64,000 nt of DNA from CBDCZY01 sp965224745 (GTDB lineage Bacteria; Pseudomonadota; Gammaproteobacteria; Methylococcales; Methylomonadaceae): positions 186,001 through 250,000 of the forward strand of contig CBDCZY010000002.1 of NCBI GenBank assembly GCA_965224745.1, given 5' to 3'. Shown piece by piece: positions 43,001 to 52,133 of the stretch. The notes under the pieces are model-generated. The model was given only the letters and a program-made list of their open reading frames with translations, was not told the origin of the DNA and did no database searches. Each line of letters starts with the position of its first letter. Position 1 is the stretch's first letter. A program made the translations under genes and the position numbers.

Positions 43001-43552
43001 TTGAAATATTTACAATTGTTTTTTTTATGTTTTATGGGAGCTTCTTTTCAATCTCAAGCAGAAGATCTATCAGGAGTATGGGTTACTGATAACTATCAAT
43101 GTCCTGTTGGTGTAGTTCATTCTGAAAAAGTTAAAATTGAAAAAAATGGTATGGTTTATACAGCAATTAAACTGGTAGGTGATAATTGTGTTCCAGCTGG
43201 GTTTGTGAGCTTTATTTGGGATTCTGCTACGAATAATTGTCATATATTTGTAGGAAGCCCCTCAAATCCAGCTAATGTTGTAGAACTGTGCAGTATTAAT
43301 GTTGAAAATGATAATAATTTTATAGTTTCCCGAGAGCCAAATTTACAAGAAAATAAAATTAATTTTAGAAAAGAAAGCAATAAATCAAGTTCTATCACAG
43401 AAGTTTTGCCCAATTTAGATATACATATTCCATCAGCTAATTATCAAAAGTTAGATGGAACAACTAATATTTGGGCTGATTTAGAATACAACGGTGTAGA
43501 TAGTAAAGGTAGTTTAATCTGGAAATTGAAAGATTATGGAATAAATGAGTAG
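43001..43552 (+). CDS. Exported hypothetical protein (integron cassette)
   Basis: 183 residues from a TTG start that sits 8-9 bases behind GAGGG. There is a signal peptide (residues 1-20, cleavage after SQA). The mature part begins EDLSGVWVTDNYQCP, with several Cys. No family recognised. AT-rich compared with the flanking chromosome, as expected for an acquired cassette. Confidence 0.75.
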   Translation: MKYLQLFFLCFMGASFQSQAEDLSGVWVTDNYQCPVGVVHSEKVKIEKNGMVYTAIKLVGDNCVPAGFVSFIWDSATNNCHIFVGSPSNPANVVELCSINVENDNNFIVSREPNLQENKINFRKESNKSSSITEVLPNLDIHIPSANYQKLDGTTNIWADLEYNGVDSKGSLIWKLKDYGINE

Positions 43553-43565
43553 CTACTTAATGTTA

Positions 43566-43674
43566 TTCTAACAAACGCTTGCACGCGGACTGCCATAAGC
43601 GTCATGTCTTTTGCGAAAAGAAAAAGCCGCAAAAGCCACGCCCCTTATGGCATCCGGTGAAGCTGGCGTTAGGT
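43566..43674 (+). repeat. attC site 2
   Basis: Core sites TTCTAAC and GTTAGGT bracket long complementary arms (GCGGACTGCCATAAGCG with CCTTATGGCATCCG) and a palindromic centre. It begins directly after the preceding cassette gene. Orientation matches a plus-strand cassette array. Confidence 0.85.
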
Positions 43675-43732
43675 TTCATGAAGGTGCAAAAATTAATATT
43701 TTTCATTCAAAAAATAATTTAGAGAGAATAGT

Positions 43733-44599
43733 ATGAAGAAAATATGTAAAAAAGGTAGGTTGATAATTGTAATGCTTACTTTGTTTCAGTTGGCGGCTTG
43801 CTCTATGCCGTTGAAAGTTAATAAAATTGATTCTACAAATGATGTTGCAAAAGGAATTCGATATGTAATAAAGCGACCTTCATACCTTGTTGCCATTAGG
43901 TTAAAAGATGACAATATATTAAATATGAATACTTCCCATAAGCTAAAACCTAGAGCATTTCCAGCATTAGAAAAACAAGCAGAAAATTGCTTTGTTAGCT
44001 TTTTAGCGAAGACTGATCCAAAAACACATAAAAAACTTATATTAAATTTTGATGTGGTTTTAAAGCAAAATATGGATGGGGGCAAGAATATATATGAAAT
44101 CACCACACCAAATGGGTTCAGTGCGTTACCACATATTTTATCTGATACTGATTTAACAATTACTACTGAAGCAAATGCCGAACTTAAATCTATTTCTGCT
44201 GGAGAAACGGATAAGTCGTTAGAGTTCATCCAAGCAGTTGCTGGCTTGGCAATTTCAGCAGTAACACCGGCAACACCTCTCAAATACTGTACTGTATTTG
44301 CTAGAGACAAATTTAAAAAATATCTTTCTTCACACTTGTCGTTACTTAAGAGAAAAAAACTAAATAGTTCACGTTTAAAAGAACTTGAAAATTCATTAGG
44401 CAGTGAACCAATACATGAACTAGTTAAATCTACTAAAGCTATTTCTTTTTTACGTGAAGAATTAAAAGCAATTCAACTTGAACTTAAAGGGACTTATTAT
44501 ATATTGAATGGAAAAAAAGACTACACCCTTTCAGTTGGAGGTAAAAACATAAATCCAAATCCATCCTCACCATGGATTAATATTAATTTAACAAATTAA
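43733..44599 (+). CDS. Lipoprotein (integron cassette)
   Basis: 288 residues. Basic leader, then lipobox LAAC (Cys23). The mature N terminus (KVNKIDSTND..., KGIRYVIKRPSYLVAIRL) is related to the next gene. No known domain recognised. The gene abuts the second lipoprotein gene in the same cassette with no gap. Confidence 0.75.
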   Translation: MKKICKKGRLIIVMLTLFQLAACSMPLKVNKIDSTNDVAKGIRYVIKRPSYLVAIRLKDDNILNMNTSHKLKPRAFPALEKQAENCFVSFLAKTDPKTHKKLILNFDVVLKQNMDGGKNIYEITTPNGFSALPHILSDTDLTITTEANAELKSISAGETDKSLEFIQAVAGLAISAVTPATPLKYCTVFARDKFKKYLSSHLSLLKRKKLNSSRLKELENSLGSEPIHELVKSTKAISFLREELKAIQLELKGTYYILNGKKDYTLSVGGKNINPNPSSPWININLTN

Positions 44600-44962
44600 A
44601 TGGAGAAACAAATGATATTTTTTAGACATCTAGTTTTATCAATAGTATGTATTGGACTTTCAGCGTGTGGAACATTTCTATCTGTTTCTGAGATTTCACC
44701 AAATAATAAAACTCCTGATGGTATTGCCATAAATAAACGAGCAACCTATAAAGTAACTGTAAATTCAAATGAAATTGGAATTAAACTTAACTCTTCAAAG
44801 AAACCAATAGTTGGTATTGATGAAAATAAAATGTTATTAGTTAATGCAACAAGAATGCCTTTTGCTTCGGGAACACTTAAAATCGAACTTTCTAAAAACC
44901 AACTTACCACTACGACAGGCCTATCTAGTTTCCGTCCAAAAACAGCGAATTATTTGCTATAA
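44600..44962 (+). pseudogene. Second lipoprotein, 5' part, split by IS
   Basis: Leader with lipobox LSAC, followed by SVSEISPNNKTPDGIAINKRATYKV, similar in layout to the upstream lipoprotein, so the two are likely paralogues. The gene is interrupted after NYLL by the ISNCY-type insertion at 44961. The C-terminal ~26 codons lie at 46612-46691 (SSKSGATRVITAAD...), and rejoining across a CTAT duplication restores one ~146-residue frame. Confidence 0.8.
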
Positions 44963-46607
44963 AAAAAATGACACCAGACCAGTCGCCAAAAATGAATTGC
45001 TTTGTACGGTAGGGTTTGCTGCATATTGGTCAACCCTCAATCTTTTTGTAAAAATTACATTTTTTAGGCACATCTTTCCTGAGGAACTATTACACCCTTG
45101 ATCAGCCTGTTTGTGGTTACCCTAATTTTAACTAGGGTGCTTGTAATCGAGCCATTATCACTAAATTGTGTGTAACCACCGATGACCACACATAGTTTTT
45201 AAAATGCTCTAGACCTTTCCAGTTACAGCGAGACAAGCCAAAGCATCGTTTCAAGTAAGAGATACCGGCTTCAATTCCAGCTCTGAAATTTCTGAGCTTT
45301 CTGTAAACCCAGGGGCTTTTCGTCATCTCAAGTATGGCTAACCCTTTTTTCTTATGGAAAGCAACATCTTTTATGTTTCGTTGTTTAGCCGTGTCGAGAT
45401 TTTCTTTGCTGGCATACCCCCCGTCTGCTGCGACTTGCCTGGGCGCCTTACCATAGTGGTCAATATGACGATCCACCATGGGGATGAACTGTTCCGAATC
45501 AGCCGGGTTACCCGTTTCAACGACAACATCCAGTACCATACCACTGCGACCCGTACTTAAATTCAGTTTGTGTCCATATTGTATATCCCGGCTGCCTTTA
45601 ACAATAATATCGCTGTGTGCTTCAAACAGACTGAATACTTTTTCCGATGCGGGGACTTTCTCTCCATTAAACACACGTCTTGTCGTTTGATTGATGACCT
45701 GATCAATCAAAGGCAGATAATGATTGACCTCCAGGCGCCAATATTCCCAGCCGGGTGGCGGTTTTACATGACCGGCTATTTGCGCATTGTTGAGGTACTG
45801 ACGTGTCTTTTTCGTGTAGTGAACAAGATCACTGTATAAGGCTTTTTTCTTATCCTTTCCACGGGTATAGATAATTGCACGCGCACGTTTTTTTGCTGCG
45901 CGATAATGGTGATGGCAGTCAAATTCCAAACCCATTTCGCTGGCTTGATTGAGTAATCTCGTCATCACCCGCACGGCATCCCATAACAGGCTACTGTCGG
46001 TTGGTTCGTGGATATGTGTTTCTGTGACGGTACTATCAATGCGCAACATGCTGCCTTTTTCAATGCCGGTTTTATTGGCATCATTGAGCAATGCCAGGTT
46101 AATACGTTCCCATGTCGGGTCGAGTATCCGGCTGATTGCCCCTTGCAAAGCCGACTTCTTGGGGACAAATCCATCGCTCAGCCGGGCAAATGTTTGACAC
46201 GAGACCGAATCCAGCAAAACAAATGATAATTCTTCATAACTGAGTTGCCGATGTTGCTTTAAGATCGCGCAACGTAATATGGATTCAACTGACATCCCTT
46301 TTCGACCACTTTCATCTTTTAAATCGATCGTGCAGATGTCTTTTTCTACCCAATCCAGTATTTCTCTATGTTCATCCAATATCATGGAAATAATTTTTAA
46401 TTCTTGGCCAATCTCGTGTTCAACATAATTATCGAATATACTTGTCTGTAGGCGTTGTTTTTGGCGCATCTTTTTCCCTCGGCTTTTTTTAATTATGTTT
46501 AGAATCAATTGCTTAGATTATAAGCATACCAGAATTAGCCGGGGAATTCATCTTGTTTTTGTGATTTTTTCTATGTTTTTCATAGGGTTGTAGTTTATGG
46601 ATGAGAA
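44961..46607 (-). mobile_element. ISNCY-type insertion in lipoprotein cassette
   Basis: About 1.65 kb inserted between two CTAT copies (44957-44960 and 46608-46611); removing it and one copy restores the lipoprotein frame. Clear terminal inverted repeats were not found by eye, so the boundaries are set by the host gene only. Confidence 0.75.
45132..46466 (-). CDS. ISNCY-family transposase
   Basis: About 444 residues from the Met in MRQKQRLQTSIFDNYVEHEIG; an upstream Met adds 14 residues. DDE-type transposase with RIDSTVTETHIHEPTDSSLLWD, VVVETGNPADSEQF, VAADGGYASKENL and a final acidic site in FRAGIEAGISYLKRCFGL. The pattern fits ISNCY transposases. It is opposite in strand to the cassette it interrupts. 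Confidence 0.9.
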   Translation of the reverse strand, partial: RQKQRLQTSIFDNYVEHEIGQELKIISMILDEHREILDWVEKDICTIDLKDESGRKGMSVESILRCAILKQHRQLSYEELSFVLLDSVSCQTFARLSDGFVPKKSALQGAISRILDPTWERINLALLNDANKTGIEKGSMLRIDSTVTETHIHEPTDSSLLWDAVRVMTRLLNQASEMGLEFDCHHHYRAAKKRARAIIYTRGKDKKKALYSDLVHYTKKTRQYLNNAQIAGHVKPPPGWEYWRLEVNHYLPLIDQVINQTTRRVFNGEKVPASEKVFSLFEAHSDIIVKGSRDIQYGHKLNLSTGRSGMVLDVVVETGNPADSEQFIPMVDRHIDHYGKAPRQVAADGGYASKENLDTAKQRNIKDVAFHKKKGLAILEMTKSPWVYRKLRNFRAGIEAGISYLKRCFGLSRCNWKGLEHFKNYVWSSVVTHNLVIMARLQAP

Positions 46608-46611
46608 CTAT

Positions 46612-46691
46612 CTAGTAAATCTGGAGCTACAAGAGTTATTACTGCTGCTGATACAGCATTAAAAACAAAAACAACAGTTGATAGTCAATAA
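46612..46691 (+). pseudogene. Second lipoprotein, 3' part
   Basis: The last ~26 codons of the lipoprotein split by the ISNCY-type element, ending TTVDSQ and a stop just before attC site 3. Confidence 0.75.
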
Positions 46692-46711
46692 ATATTCATG
46701 ATGCAATAGAA

Positions 46712-46809
46712 ACCTAACAATCAAATCCACTTGACCGTAAAAAGCGTCACAAAATTTGCTATCGCAAATTTTCCGCCCCTTTTTACGTCAAGTGATTTGG
46801 GCGTTAGGC
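46712..46809 (+). repeat. attC site 3
   Basis: Core sites ACCTAAC and GTTAGGC, with arms CACTTGACCGTAAAAAGCG and a matching TTTTTACGTCAAGTG, and a central hairpin of AAAATTTGC/GCAAATTTT. A textbook attC. Confidence 0.9.
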
Positions 46810-46833
46810 AGTCAAAAAGTATAAGCACATAGT

Positions 46834-47727
46834 ATGAATAGCAAGGTCAAATACCCAAATTTAGCTCTTGAATTATGGCGGAGAGTAGCAATGTTTTCGC
46901 TTAAAAAAAAGAATAGATTGGGCTCAAGAGAACGTAATCAACGATATATGCTGATTGCCTACATCATAGGTTCTTTCACTACAACATATTCTGTCATAGA
47001 TATACTCTATGATCTGAACATCACCTTTATTAATTCTATAGAACTTCCATTCTATGACTTTTATGTGCAAGAAATCATCCCGTTTATACTAAGCCCACTA
47101 AAATTGGTTGGTTTTAATTATTCGTCATTTTATGGATCAATTGTAATAGTTGCAGGTATTGGAGCTTCAATTTGGGCAAATGCTGAGTTTCGTTCCAATC
47201 AATACCTAATATTGTACCCTTTCCAAAATCTGCAGGATCGCCCAGGATATATTGAATCTGATATAGAAAAACTTTCAGAAGAACCAATAACACCAGAACC
47301 TCCAAAGTTTTTATCTTTTAAATCTTTTGTAAGATTTATTGAAATACTTTTTCTCACATATACAGGTATAGGTATAGTTTCATTTATTGGAGGTGTTGTT
47401 GTCGGTTTTTATAGTTTAGTAACTTTCATGTATGAAGTCATTCTTTTAAGCATCGGTTCATTAGTCTATATTTTTCAACATATATTATTTCCCCTCGAAA
47501 GGTTTGGAGATGACGATTATTGGGGAACAAAAGTGTTTTTATCAGTGTTTAATTACAGAAGAGGAATTGATGATACTCTAAATGAGCGATTAACCAGGCA
47601 TCGCCTAATTTACCCTGGTAAATCAGATTTACTTCTATTGATCGAAGAAATATTTTTTGATGCTGCTCCTCTGTGCGCGGGAACCATTGGGTTGTTGTTC
47701 TTGATAGTCGGGGTGAAAGTTGCCTAA
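46834..47727 (+). CDS. Multi-pass membrane protein (integron cassette)
   Basis: 297 residues with about five hydrophobic segments (near 52-72, 88-125, 172-200, 205-230 and 278-297). The soluble part contains a DDYWGTKVFLSVFNYRRGIDD motif. No family recognised. The stop codon lies inside the next attC, as usual for cassette genes. Confidence 0.7.
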   Translation: MNSKVKYPNLALELWRRVAMFSLKKKNRLGSRERNQRYMLIAYIIGSFTTTYSVIDILYDLNITFINSIELPFYDFYVQEIIPFILSPLKLVGFNYSSFYGSIVIVAGIGASIWANAEFRSNQYLILYPFQNLQDRPGYIESDIEKLSEEPITPEPPKFLSFKSFVRFIEILFLTYTGIGIVSFIGGVVVGFYSLVTFMYEVILLSIGSLVYIFQHILFPLERFGDDDYWGTKVFLSVFNYRRGIDDTLNERLTRHRLIYPGKSDLLLLIEEIFFDAAPLCAGTIGLLFLIVGVKVA

Positions 47728-47824
47728 CCAATGCTTCCAGTTGACCGTAAAAAGCGTCATAAATTTTGCAAAGAGCCGCAAAATTTCTGCCGCTTTTTAC
47801 GTCAACTGAAGCAGGCGTTATGTT
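47722..47824 (+). repeat. attC site 4
   Basis: Core sites GCCTAAC and GTTATGT, arms CCAGTTGACCGTAAAAAGCG and CTTTTTACGTCAACTG. Strongly similar to site 3, so these two cassettes probably share a source array. Confidence 0.9.
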
Positions 47825-47843
47825 GTAGAAATAGGAAAACTAA

Positions 47844-48194
47844 GTGGCTAATTCAATAATGGTAATCCACCCTTATAAGTATGAAGGGTTGTGGGTATTT
47901 GACGACGAAAAAGCAGGATTGGTACAAGAACCTTTTGTTTCAGGTGCTGATGACATTATCGATCAAATGGTCACAGATGTACCAAATGCCAATGATGGTT
48001 TTAGTTTAGTATTTTCATCAATCCCGTTTCCGGGGCATCAAATCGAGTTTGAATGGCGAAGGGAAGATTCCGGGGGAAATTGGTACTATGCAAAAATCCT
48101 CGATATGGAGGGCTGGCTTTGTCCTGCATTGTTTAAGTATTTTGAGGAACCACCAAAGAATCTTTACGCCCAATTCAAAGCGAAAATAACATAA
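47844..48194 (+). CDS. DUF6717-like protein (integron cassette)
   Basis: 116 residues from a GTG start. The N-terminal VIHPYKYEGLWVFDDEKAGLVQEPFVSGAD and the later EFEWRREDSGGNWY fit the DUF6717 family, whose role is unknown. Confidence 0.75.
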   Translation: MANSIMVIHPYKYEGLWVFDDEKAGLVQEPFVSGADDIIDQMVTDVPNANDGFSLVFSSIPFPGHQIEFEWRREDSGGNWYYAKILDMEGWLCPALFKYFEEPPKNLYAQFKAKIT

Positions 48195-48276
48195 CCAAGC
48201 AAATGCACTCGGAAGTCAAACAGCGCCGCTCCTTCGTCGCTCTGCTGTTTGCCTCCGGTGATTTACGGCGTTAGGC
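48189..48276 (+). repeat. attC site 5
   Basis: Core sites ACATAAC and GTTAGGC with arms around CACTCGGAAGTCAAACAGCG and its partial complement CTGTTTGCCTCCG. It overlaps the end of the preceding cassette gene. Confidence 0.85.
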
Positions 48277-48297
48277 TTTTCAAACTTAGACTATAAA

Positions 48298-48717
48298 ATG
48301 AACGACCAGTTTATTAGTTCTTCAGAATATTTGGTAAAAGAAATCGAGTATTTAAGAAGGACATTTTCGGATCTTAGAAACGAAACCAGGGCTCTGGAAA
48401 CGTATACGTTATTATCTGTTGGTGCAATTTGGAGTTGGTACGCAACAAACTCTAGCTCTTCGCAAGTAGACTTCGTATTATGGCTTCCATTTATTGTTGT
48501 AAATCTTTTTGGTATTCGTGCGCTCGGTGTTTATATGCAAATGCGCACAATTAGAAAATACTTAGAGAAACTTGAAGCAACTTTAAACTTGCCAGGCGAA
48601 TTGGGATGGGAACACTTTCTAAATGTACACAAAACGCGAGCCATCTGGCCAATTACTGCTTTTGCTTTTTGGATAACACTTAGTATTTTAACAAGTATTA
48701 CCCCATCTATTTTCTAG
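48298..48717 (+). CDS. Small membrane protein (integron cassette)
   Basis: 139 residues with an N-terminal helix, then three hydrophobic segments (about 39-55, 62-82, 112-139). Family unknown. Confidence 0.65.
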   Translation: MNDQFISSSEYLVKEIEYLRRTFSDLRNETRALETYTLLSVGAIWSWYATNSSSSQVDFVLWLPFIVVNLFGIRALGVYMQMRTIRKYLEKLEATLNLPGELGWEHFLNVHKTRAIWPITAFAFWITLSILTSITPSIF

Positions 48718-48745
48718 TAGCTAGAGAAAAGTTGTATACAAGAAA

Positions 48746-48862
48746 GCCTAACCAGGCGTTGCAGCTGACCCAAAAAGCGTCCTTTGTTTTGTGCATTACG
48801 CTACGCTTCATTGTTGCACAAAACAAAGGCCACTTTTTTGTCACCTGAACTTAGCGTTATGT
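48746..48862 (+). repeat. attC site 6
   Basis: Core sites GCCTAAC and GTTATGT, arms CAGCTGACCCAAAAAGCG and CTTTTTTGTCACCTG, and an inner palindrome CCTTTGTTTTGTGCA / TGCACAAAACAAAGG. Confidence 0.9.
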
Positions 48863-48941
48863 AAGAACCAGCATATTTGAGAAATAGGAGTGCAATAAAT
48901 CATATAGCCAGATAGAATAAACGTATTTGAGACAATAGAAT

Positions 48942-49448
48942 ATGAAATGCTACATTATTGCTGGTCCAAATGGTGCGGGTAAAACGACATTTGCAAAGAC
49001 ATTTTTACCAGAAGAGGCATCATGTTTAAATTATGTAAATGCAGACCTAATTGCCGAAGGGTTATCACCATTCAAGCCCGAAGCAGTTGCCCTCGAAGCG
49101 GGTAAATTATTACTAAAAAAGATAGATAAATTAGTCGAAAAAAAAGAATCGTTTGCTTTTGAAACGACACTGAGTGGATTAAACTATATTCGTCGTATCG
49201 AAAAGTGGAAAAAGCTTGGCTATGAAATTATTTTGTATTTTTTAAAACTACCAAATGAAGAAATGGCTGTTCACCGAGTCAAATTAAGAGTAGCTGAGGG
49301 TGGGCACAATGTACCAGAAAATGTAATCAAACGTCGATACAAAAAGGGATGGTGTAATTTTCAAAACCATTATAAACATTCCGTTAGTGCATGGGTTGTT
49401 TTTGATAATTCTGGGGAAGTACCTCTAATACTTGAAGAATCATTATGA
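48942..49448 (+). CDS. Zeta-toxin-like P-loop kinase (integron cassette)
   Basis: 168 residues. Walker A GPNGAGKTTFAK at residues 8-19, ADLIAEGLSP, then FETTLSG and a basic region (VHRVKLRVAEGGHNVPENVIKRRY) like zeta toxins, which phosphorylate UDP-N-acetylglucosamine. The stop overlaps the start of a 49-residue downstream ORF (ATGA), the arrangement of a toxin-antitoxin pair. Confidence 0.8.
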   Translation: MKCYIIAGPNGAGKTTFAKTFLPEEASCLNYVNADLIAEGLSPFKPEAVALEAGKLLLKKIDKLVEKKESFAFETTLSGLNYIRRIEKWKKLGYEIILYFLKLPNEEMAVHRVKLRVAEGGHNVPENVIKRRYKKGWCNFQNHYKHSVSAWVVFDNSGEVPLILEESL

Positions 49449-49594
49449 AAGAAAAAACATCATATTCTGAACTCGCCATAGATGCTATGCGTAGGGCTTC
49501 AAAAATAGCTCAAAGAAAAGCAATAGAAAATGGTTTAAAAGTACCCATTTGGAAAGATGGAAAAATCATTTATTTGGAATCAAAAGAGACATAA
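49445..49594 (+). CDS. Small protein, probable antitoxin partner
   Basis: 49 residues (MKEKTSYSELAIDAMRRASK...), overlapping the zeta-like gene by 4 bases and ending inside attC site 7. Mostly a charged helix followed by a short strand region (VPIWKDGKIIYLE). No database match is claimed; the pairing is inferred from overlap and size. Confidence 0.6.
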   Translation: MKEKTSYSELAIDAMRRASKIAQRKAIENGLKVPIWKDGKIIYLESKET

Positions 49595-49686
49595 CAATAG
49601 CTTCCAGCGGACTACGCATAAGCGTCATTTTTTTTGCGGAGCAAAAAAACCGCCACTTACGGTAGCCGCTGAAGCTGGCGTTAGCT
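49589..49686 (+). repeat. attC site 7
   Basis: Core sites ACATAAC and GTTAGCT, arms CAGCGGACTACGCATAAGCG and CTTACGGTAGCCGCTG, with a central TTTTTTTGCGGAGCAAAAAAA palindrome. Confidence 0.9.
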
Positions 49687-49722
49687 GTTGACAATATATA
49701 CAAACATGAGGTATTGGTTAAA

Positions 49723-50583
49723 ATGAAGATTATTTTCTTTGTGTTTATAATAATTTTTAGTGCATTGATAAGCTGTTCTAATAATCCTGTGGAAGGAGAA
49801 AAAGAGCCTCAAGAGGCTGCTAAATATTGTGCAACTCAGCTTACCGAACCATATTTGCCAGATGGTCATTTATACACAACATTATCTGTGATTGATATTG
49901 CAGGGTATGATGATACTAGACAGTTGATTATTTCTTATTATTCTCAATATCCTGATATTGATCTTGACTATGAAGCTGTATCAGTTTCCTTAAAATATTT
50001 ACTTTTACCTTGGAAATGGGAATGGCGTAATAACTTAACAGGTGTGTTACATTCACTACATGGTGGTACCCGTTCAGCAATAGATAAGCGGAGAAGAAAA
50101 ATTCAAGATGTTTTATCTAACACGCTAAAAGACCCACAACTAGATTGGCTGTCCGGGCTTATAATACATGCTTATGCTGACTCTTATTCACACACTAAAA
50201 ATAAATTTAATTCAGAGTATGAGAAAGCATATGATGTATGGATAGGGCATATAATTCCTAGCCTGCTTGGAGAAAGTCCAGATAATATTAAAAATGAATT
50301 AAATGAGTCTAAATTCCTTGGGTATATGTCCAGTTTTTATACTTTGGTAAAACTTGATAATAAAAACGATCAAGAGTTTGTTGCTTTTAAAAATTACATT
50401 GATGATTTGAAATGTACAAGTGGACAGTGCCCTAATTTTCATGCACTGTACAATGGTGATGATATAGAAAAAAGTAGTAGAATTGATAAATTTACTATAT
50501 GTATGAACTTAACCTCTCGTCAATTAACGAAGGAAGAAGTTCAAGAGGCGATTGATCTTATTATCAAAAATGACACTGTTTAA
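49723..50583 (+). CDS. DUF6765-like lipoprotein (integron cassette)
   Basis: 286 residues from the ATG at 49723; a TTG at 49714 is in frame but too close to the GAGG ribosome-binding site at 49708. Lipobox LISC. The central HAYADSYSHTKN stretch resembles DUF6765 and zinc-dependent phospholipase C-like proteins, which use His and Asp to bind metal. Periplasmic, function unknown. Confidence 0.75.
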   Translation: MKIIFFVFIIIFSALISCSNNPVEGEKEPQEAAKYCATQLTEPYLPDGHLYTTLSVIDIAGYDDTRQLIISYYSQYPDIDLDYEAVSVSLKYLLLPWKWEWRNNLTGVLHSLHGGTRSAIDKRRRKIQDVLSNTLKDPQLDWLSGLIIHAYADSYSHTKNKFNSEYEKAYDVWIGHIIPSLLGESPDNIKNELNESKFLGYMSSFYTLVKLDNKNDQEFVAFKNYIDDLKCTSGQCPNFHALYNGDDIEKSSRIDKFTICMNLTSRQLTKEEVQEAIDLIIKNDTV

Positions 50584-50595
50584 ATTCAGTTAAGC

Positions 50596-50632
50596 AAAGG
50601 ATATAGGAAAGAATTCCTATATCCTTTCTTTT
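50596..50632. terminator. Strong terminator between convergent genes
   Basis: A perfect 14-bp stem (AAAGGATATAGGAA, loop AGAA, TTCCTATATCCTTT; 50596-50627) followed by CTTTTC on the plus strand. It serves the lipoprotein and, as AAAG precedes it on the other strand, possibly the opposing oxidase. Confidence 0.85.
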
Positions 50633-50714
50633 CTCCCTATTCCTTAGTTTGAATCGAGCGGTTACCTACTTGATATTTGACAACTGTGATTTTAACGCAT
50701 ATACAAAAATGTAT

Positions 50715-52133
50715 TCATTGAATATGCTCACTATCAAACAGTCGCTTTGTAAAGGAATTGGAAAATTTTCCATCAGGGTCGTGTTTTTTTGTTAGATCTA
50801 TGAATTGGCGATAATATTTTCCGTGCATCGTTTTCAAATCCCTACTCTTGAAGCCTCTGCAATATTTTCCCAAATGTGGGCGACCACCAACCGATTTAAA
50901 AATTTCCTCGGCACGCTGATAAAATAATTCGAAGCCTGGTGAATCACAGCAGATGATGTCAATCCAAGCCGACTGTCGGCTACGACCTGGTCCTATAAGA
51001 GTCTGGTTGTGTCCGGCTGGAGAAAATCGAATTTCGAAAATAAGGTATGGCAAACCTTCCTGATATAACTCCTCGTATGCCATCATTAGTTCTCGACTAA
51101 CACGAAACACCTCTGTATATTCAACTGCCATTTCTAGTTCTTGGTGGAGATGGTAAATTGATCGGTTATGGCCATTATGGCTCTCTAACACCAGATTGGT
51201 CTGATGCTTAATACCATGGGACAAGTCTGAAAGTCTAGGAAGAAGTCGAGTGTAAGCAAGAAAATTTCCGAACCAAGATGCCATAAGTGCATCAGCAGAA
51301 ATGGCTATGAATTCACGAAAGGTGCCGAAAGTAGACTTCTGTGTATCAGTTGAATTCCAAGTGTTAATTTGGCACTTTTGTGTGAAGGGAAAAAGATAAA
51401 ACCCAAAGTGTTCATTGTTTGCATGGAGAGAATCAAAATGTTTCTCCACATATGAAAGAGTTGACATTTGAAAACTCTGTTTGATATTAAAGCGATCTAT
51501 AGCTTGAATAGTGACTTCTGATATGACGCCCACCGTCCCAACACCGCCAACAGCTGCTCTGAATAGCTCATCTTCAGGGTGGCAAATATTGACTATTCCA
51601 CGTCCATCTATAATTTTCATCGATATTACAGATTCGCTTACGAACCCCCAATCACGACCAGTTCCATGAACATCTGTAGAAAGAATCCCCCCGATACTTT
51701 GAGCGTCGTGCGAAGGAAGTGCAACAAATGCTAAGCCTCGCTCCAACAACACTTTTGATATATCTCTAACACGCATGCCTGCCTGAACTGTTATTAATTT
51801 TAAATCGGGTTTGAAGTCAAGGATTGAATTATACTGGTCGAGAGATAGTAGTGCCTCAGCACTAACCACTCCTTCATTGAAGGAATGTCCTGACCCAAAA
51901 ACCCTCAATTTTCTTGAATTCTTGATAAGAGAAATAAGTTCTGTTTCTGTTGTAGGTAAGTGAATTAGCTTTGGTCTATATTTGAATCTTTTTGCCCAAT
52001 TTCGAAAAATGCCATTTGTCACTCTGCCCTCTAACCACAGAAAACGTCCACCAGTGAGCGCATATAAAAAAATATTCAGACTGGTTGCAAACCCTCCCCA
52101 AAAATAACTAATACATTTCATCGTTGTTTCCAT
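50715..52133 (-). CDS. FAD-dependent oxidase of the D-arabinono-1,4-lactone oxidase type
   Basis: 472 residues. A hydrophobic N terminus (about 8-30, possible membrane anchor) is followed by the VAO-type FAD domain with RVFGSGHSFNEG, VHGTGRDWG and GGVGTVGVISEVTIQA, and a C-terminal RPHLGK resembling the HxGK active-site motif. Relatives oxidise sugar lactones or alditols. It is on the minus strand inside a plus-strand cassette array and has no flanking complete attC, so it may have been acquired separately. Confidence 0.82.
   Translation of the reverse strand: METTMKCISYFWGGFATSLNIFLYALTGGRFLWLEGRVTNGIFRNWAKRFKYRPKLIHLPTTETELISLIKNSRKLRVFGSGHSFNEGVVSAEALLSLDQYNSILDFKPDLKLITVQAGMRVRDISKVLLERGLAFVALPSHDAQSIGGILSTDVHGTGRDWGFVSESVISMKIIDGRGIVNICHPEDELFRAAVGGVGTVGVISEVTIQAIDRFNIKQSFQMSTLSYVEKHFDSLHANNEHFGFYLFPFTQKCQINTWNSTDTQKSTFGTFREFIAISADALMASWFGNFLAYTRLLPRLSDLSHGIKHQTNLVLESHNGHNRSIYHLHQELEMAVEYTEVFRVSRELMMAYEELYQEGLPYLIFEIRFSPAGHNQTLIGPGRSRQSAWIDIICCDSPGFELFYQRAEEIFKSVGGRPHLGKYCRGFKSRDLKTMHGKYYRQFIDLTKKHDPDGKFSNSFTKRLFDSEHIQ

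Noticed and set aside
43786..44310. 174-residue minus-strand ORF over the lipoprotein cassette
   Set aside because: The plus-strand gene has a clear lipobox and cassette context; the antisense frame has no start signal.
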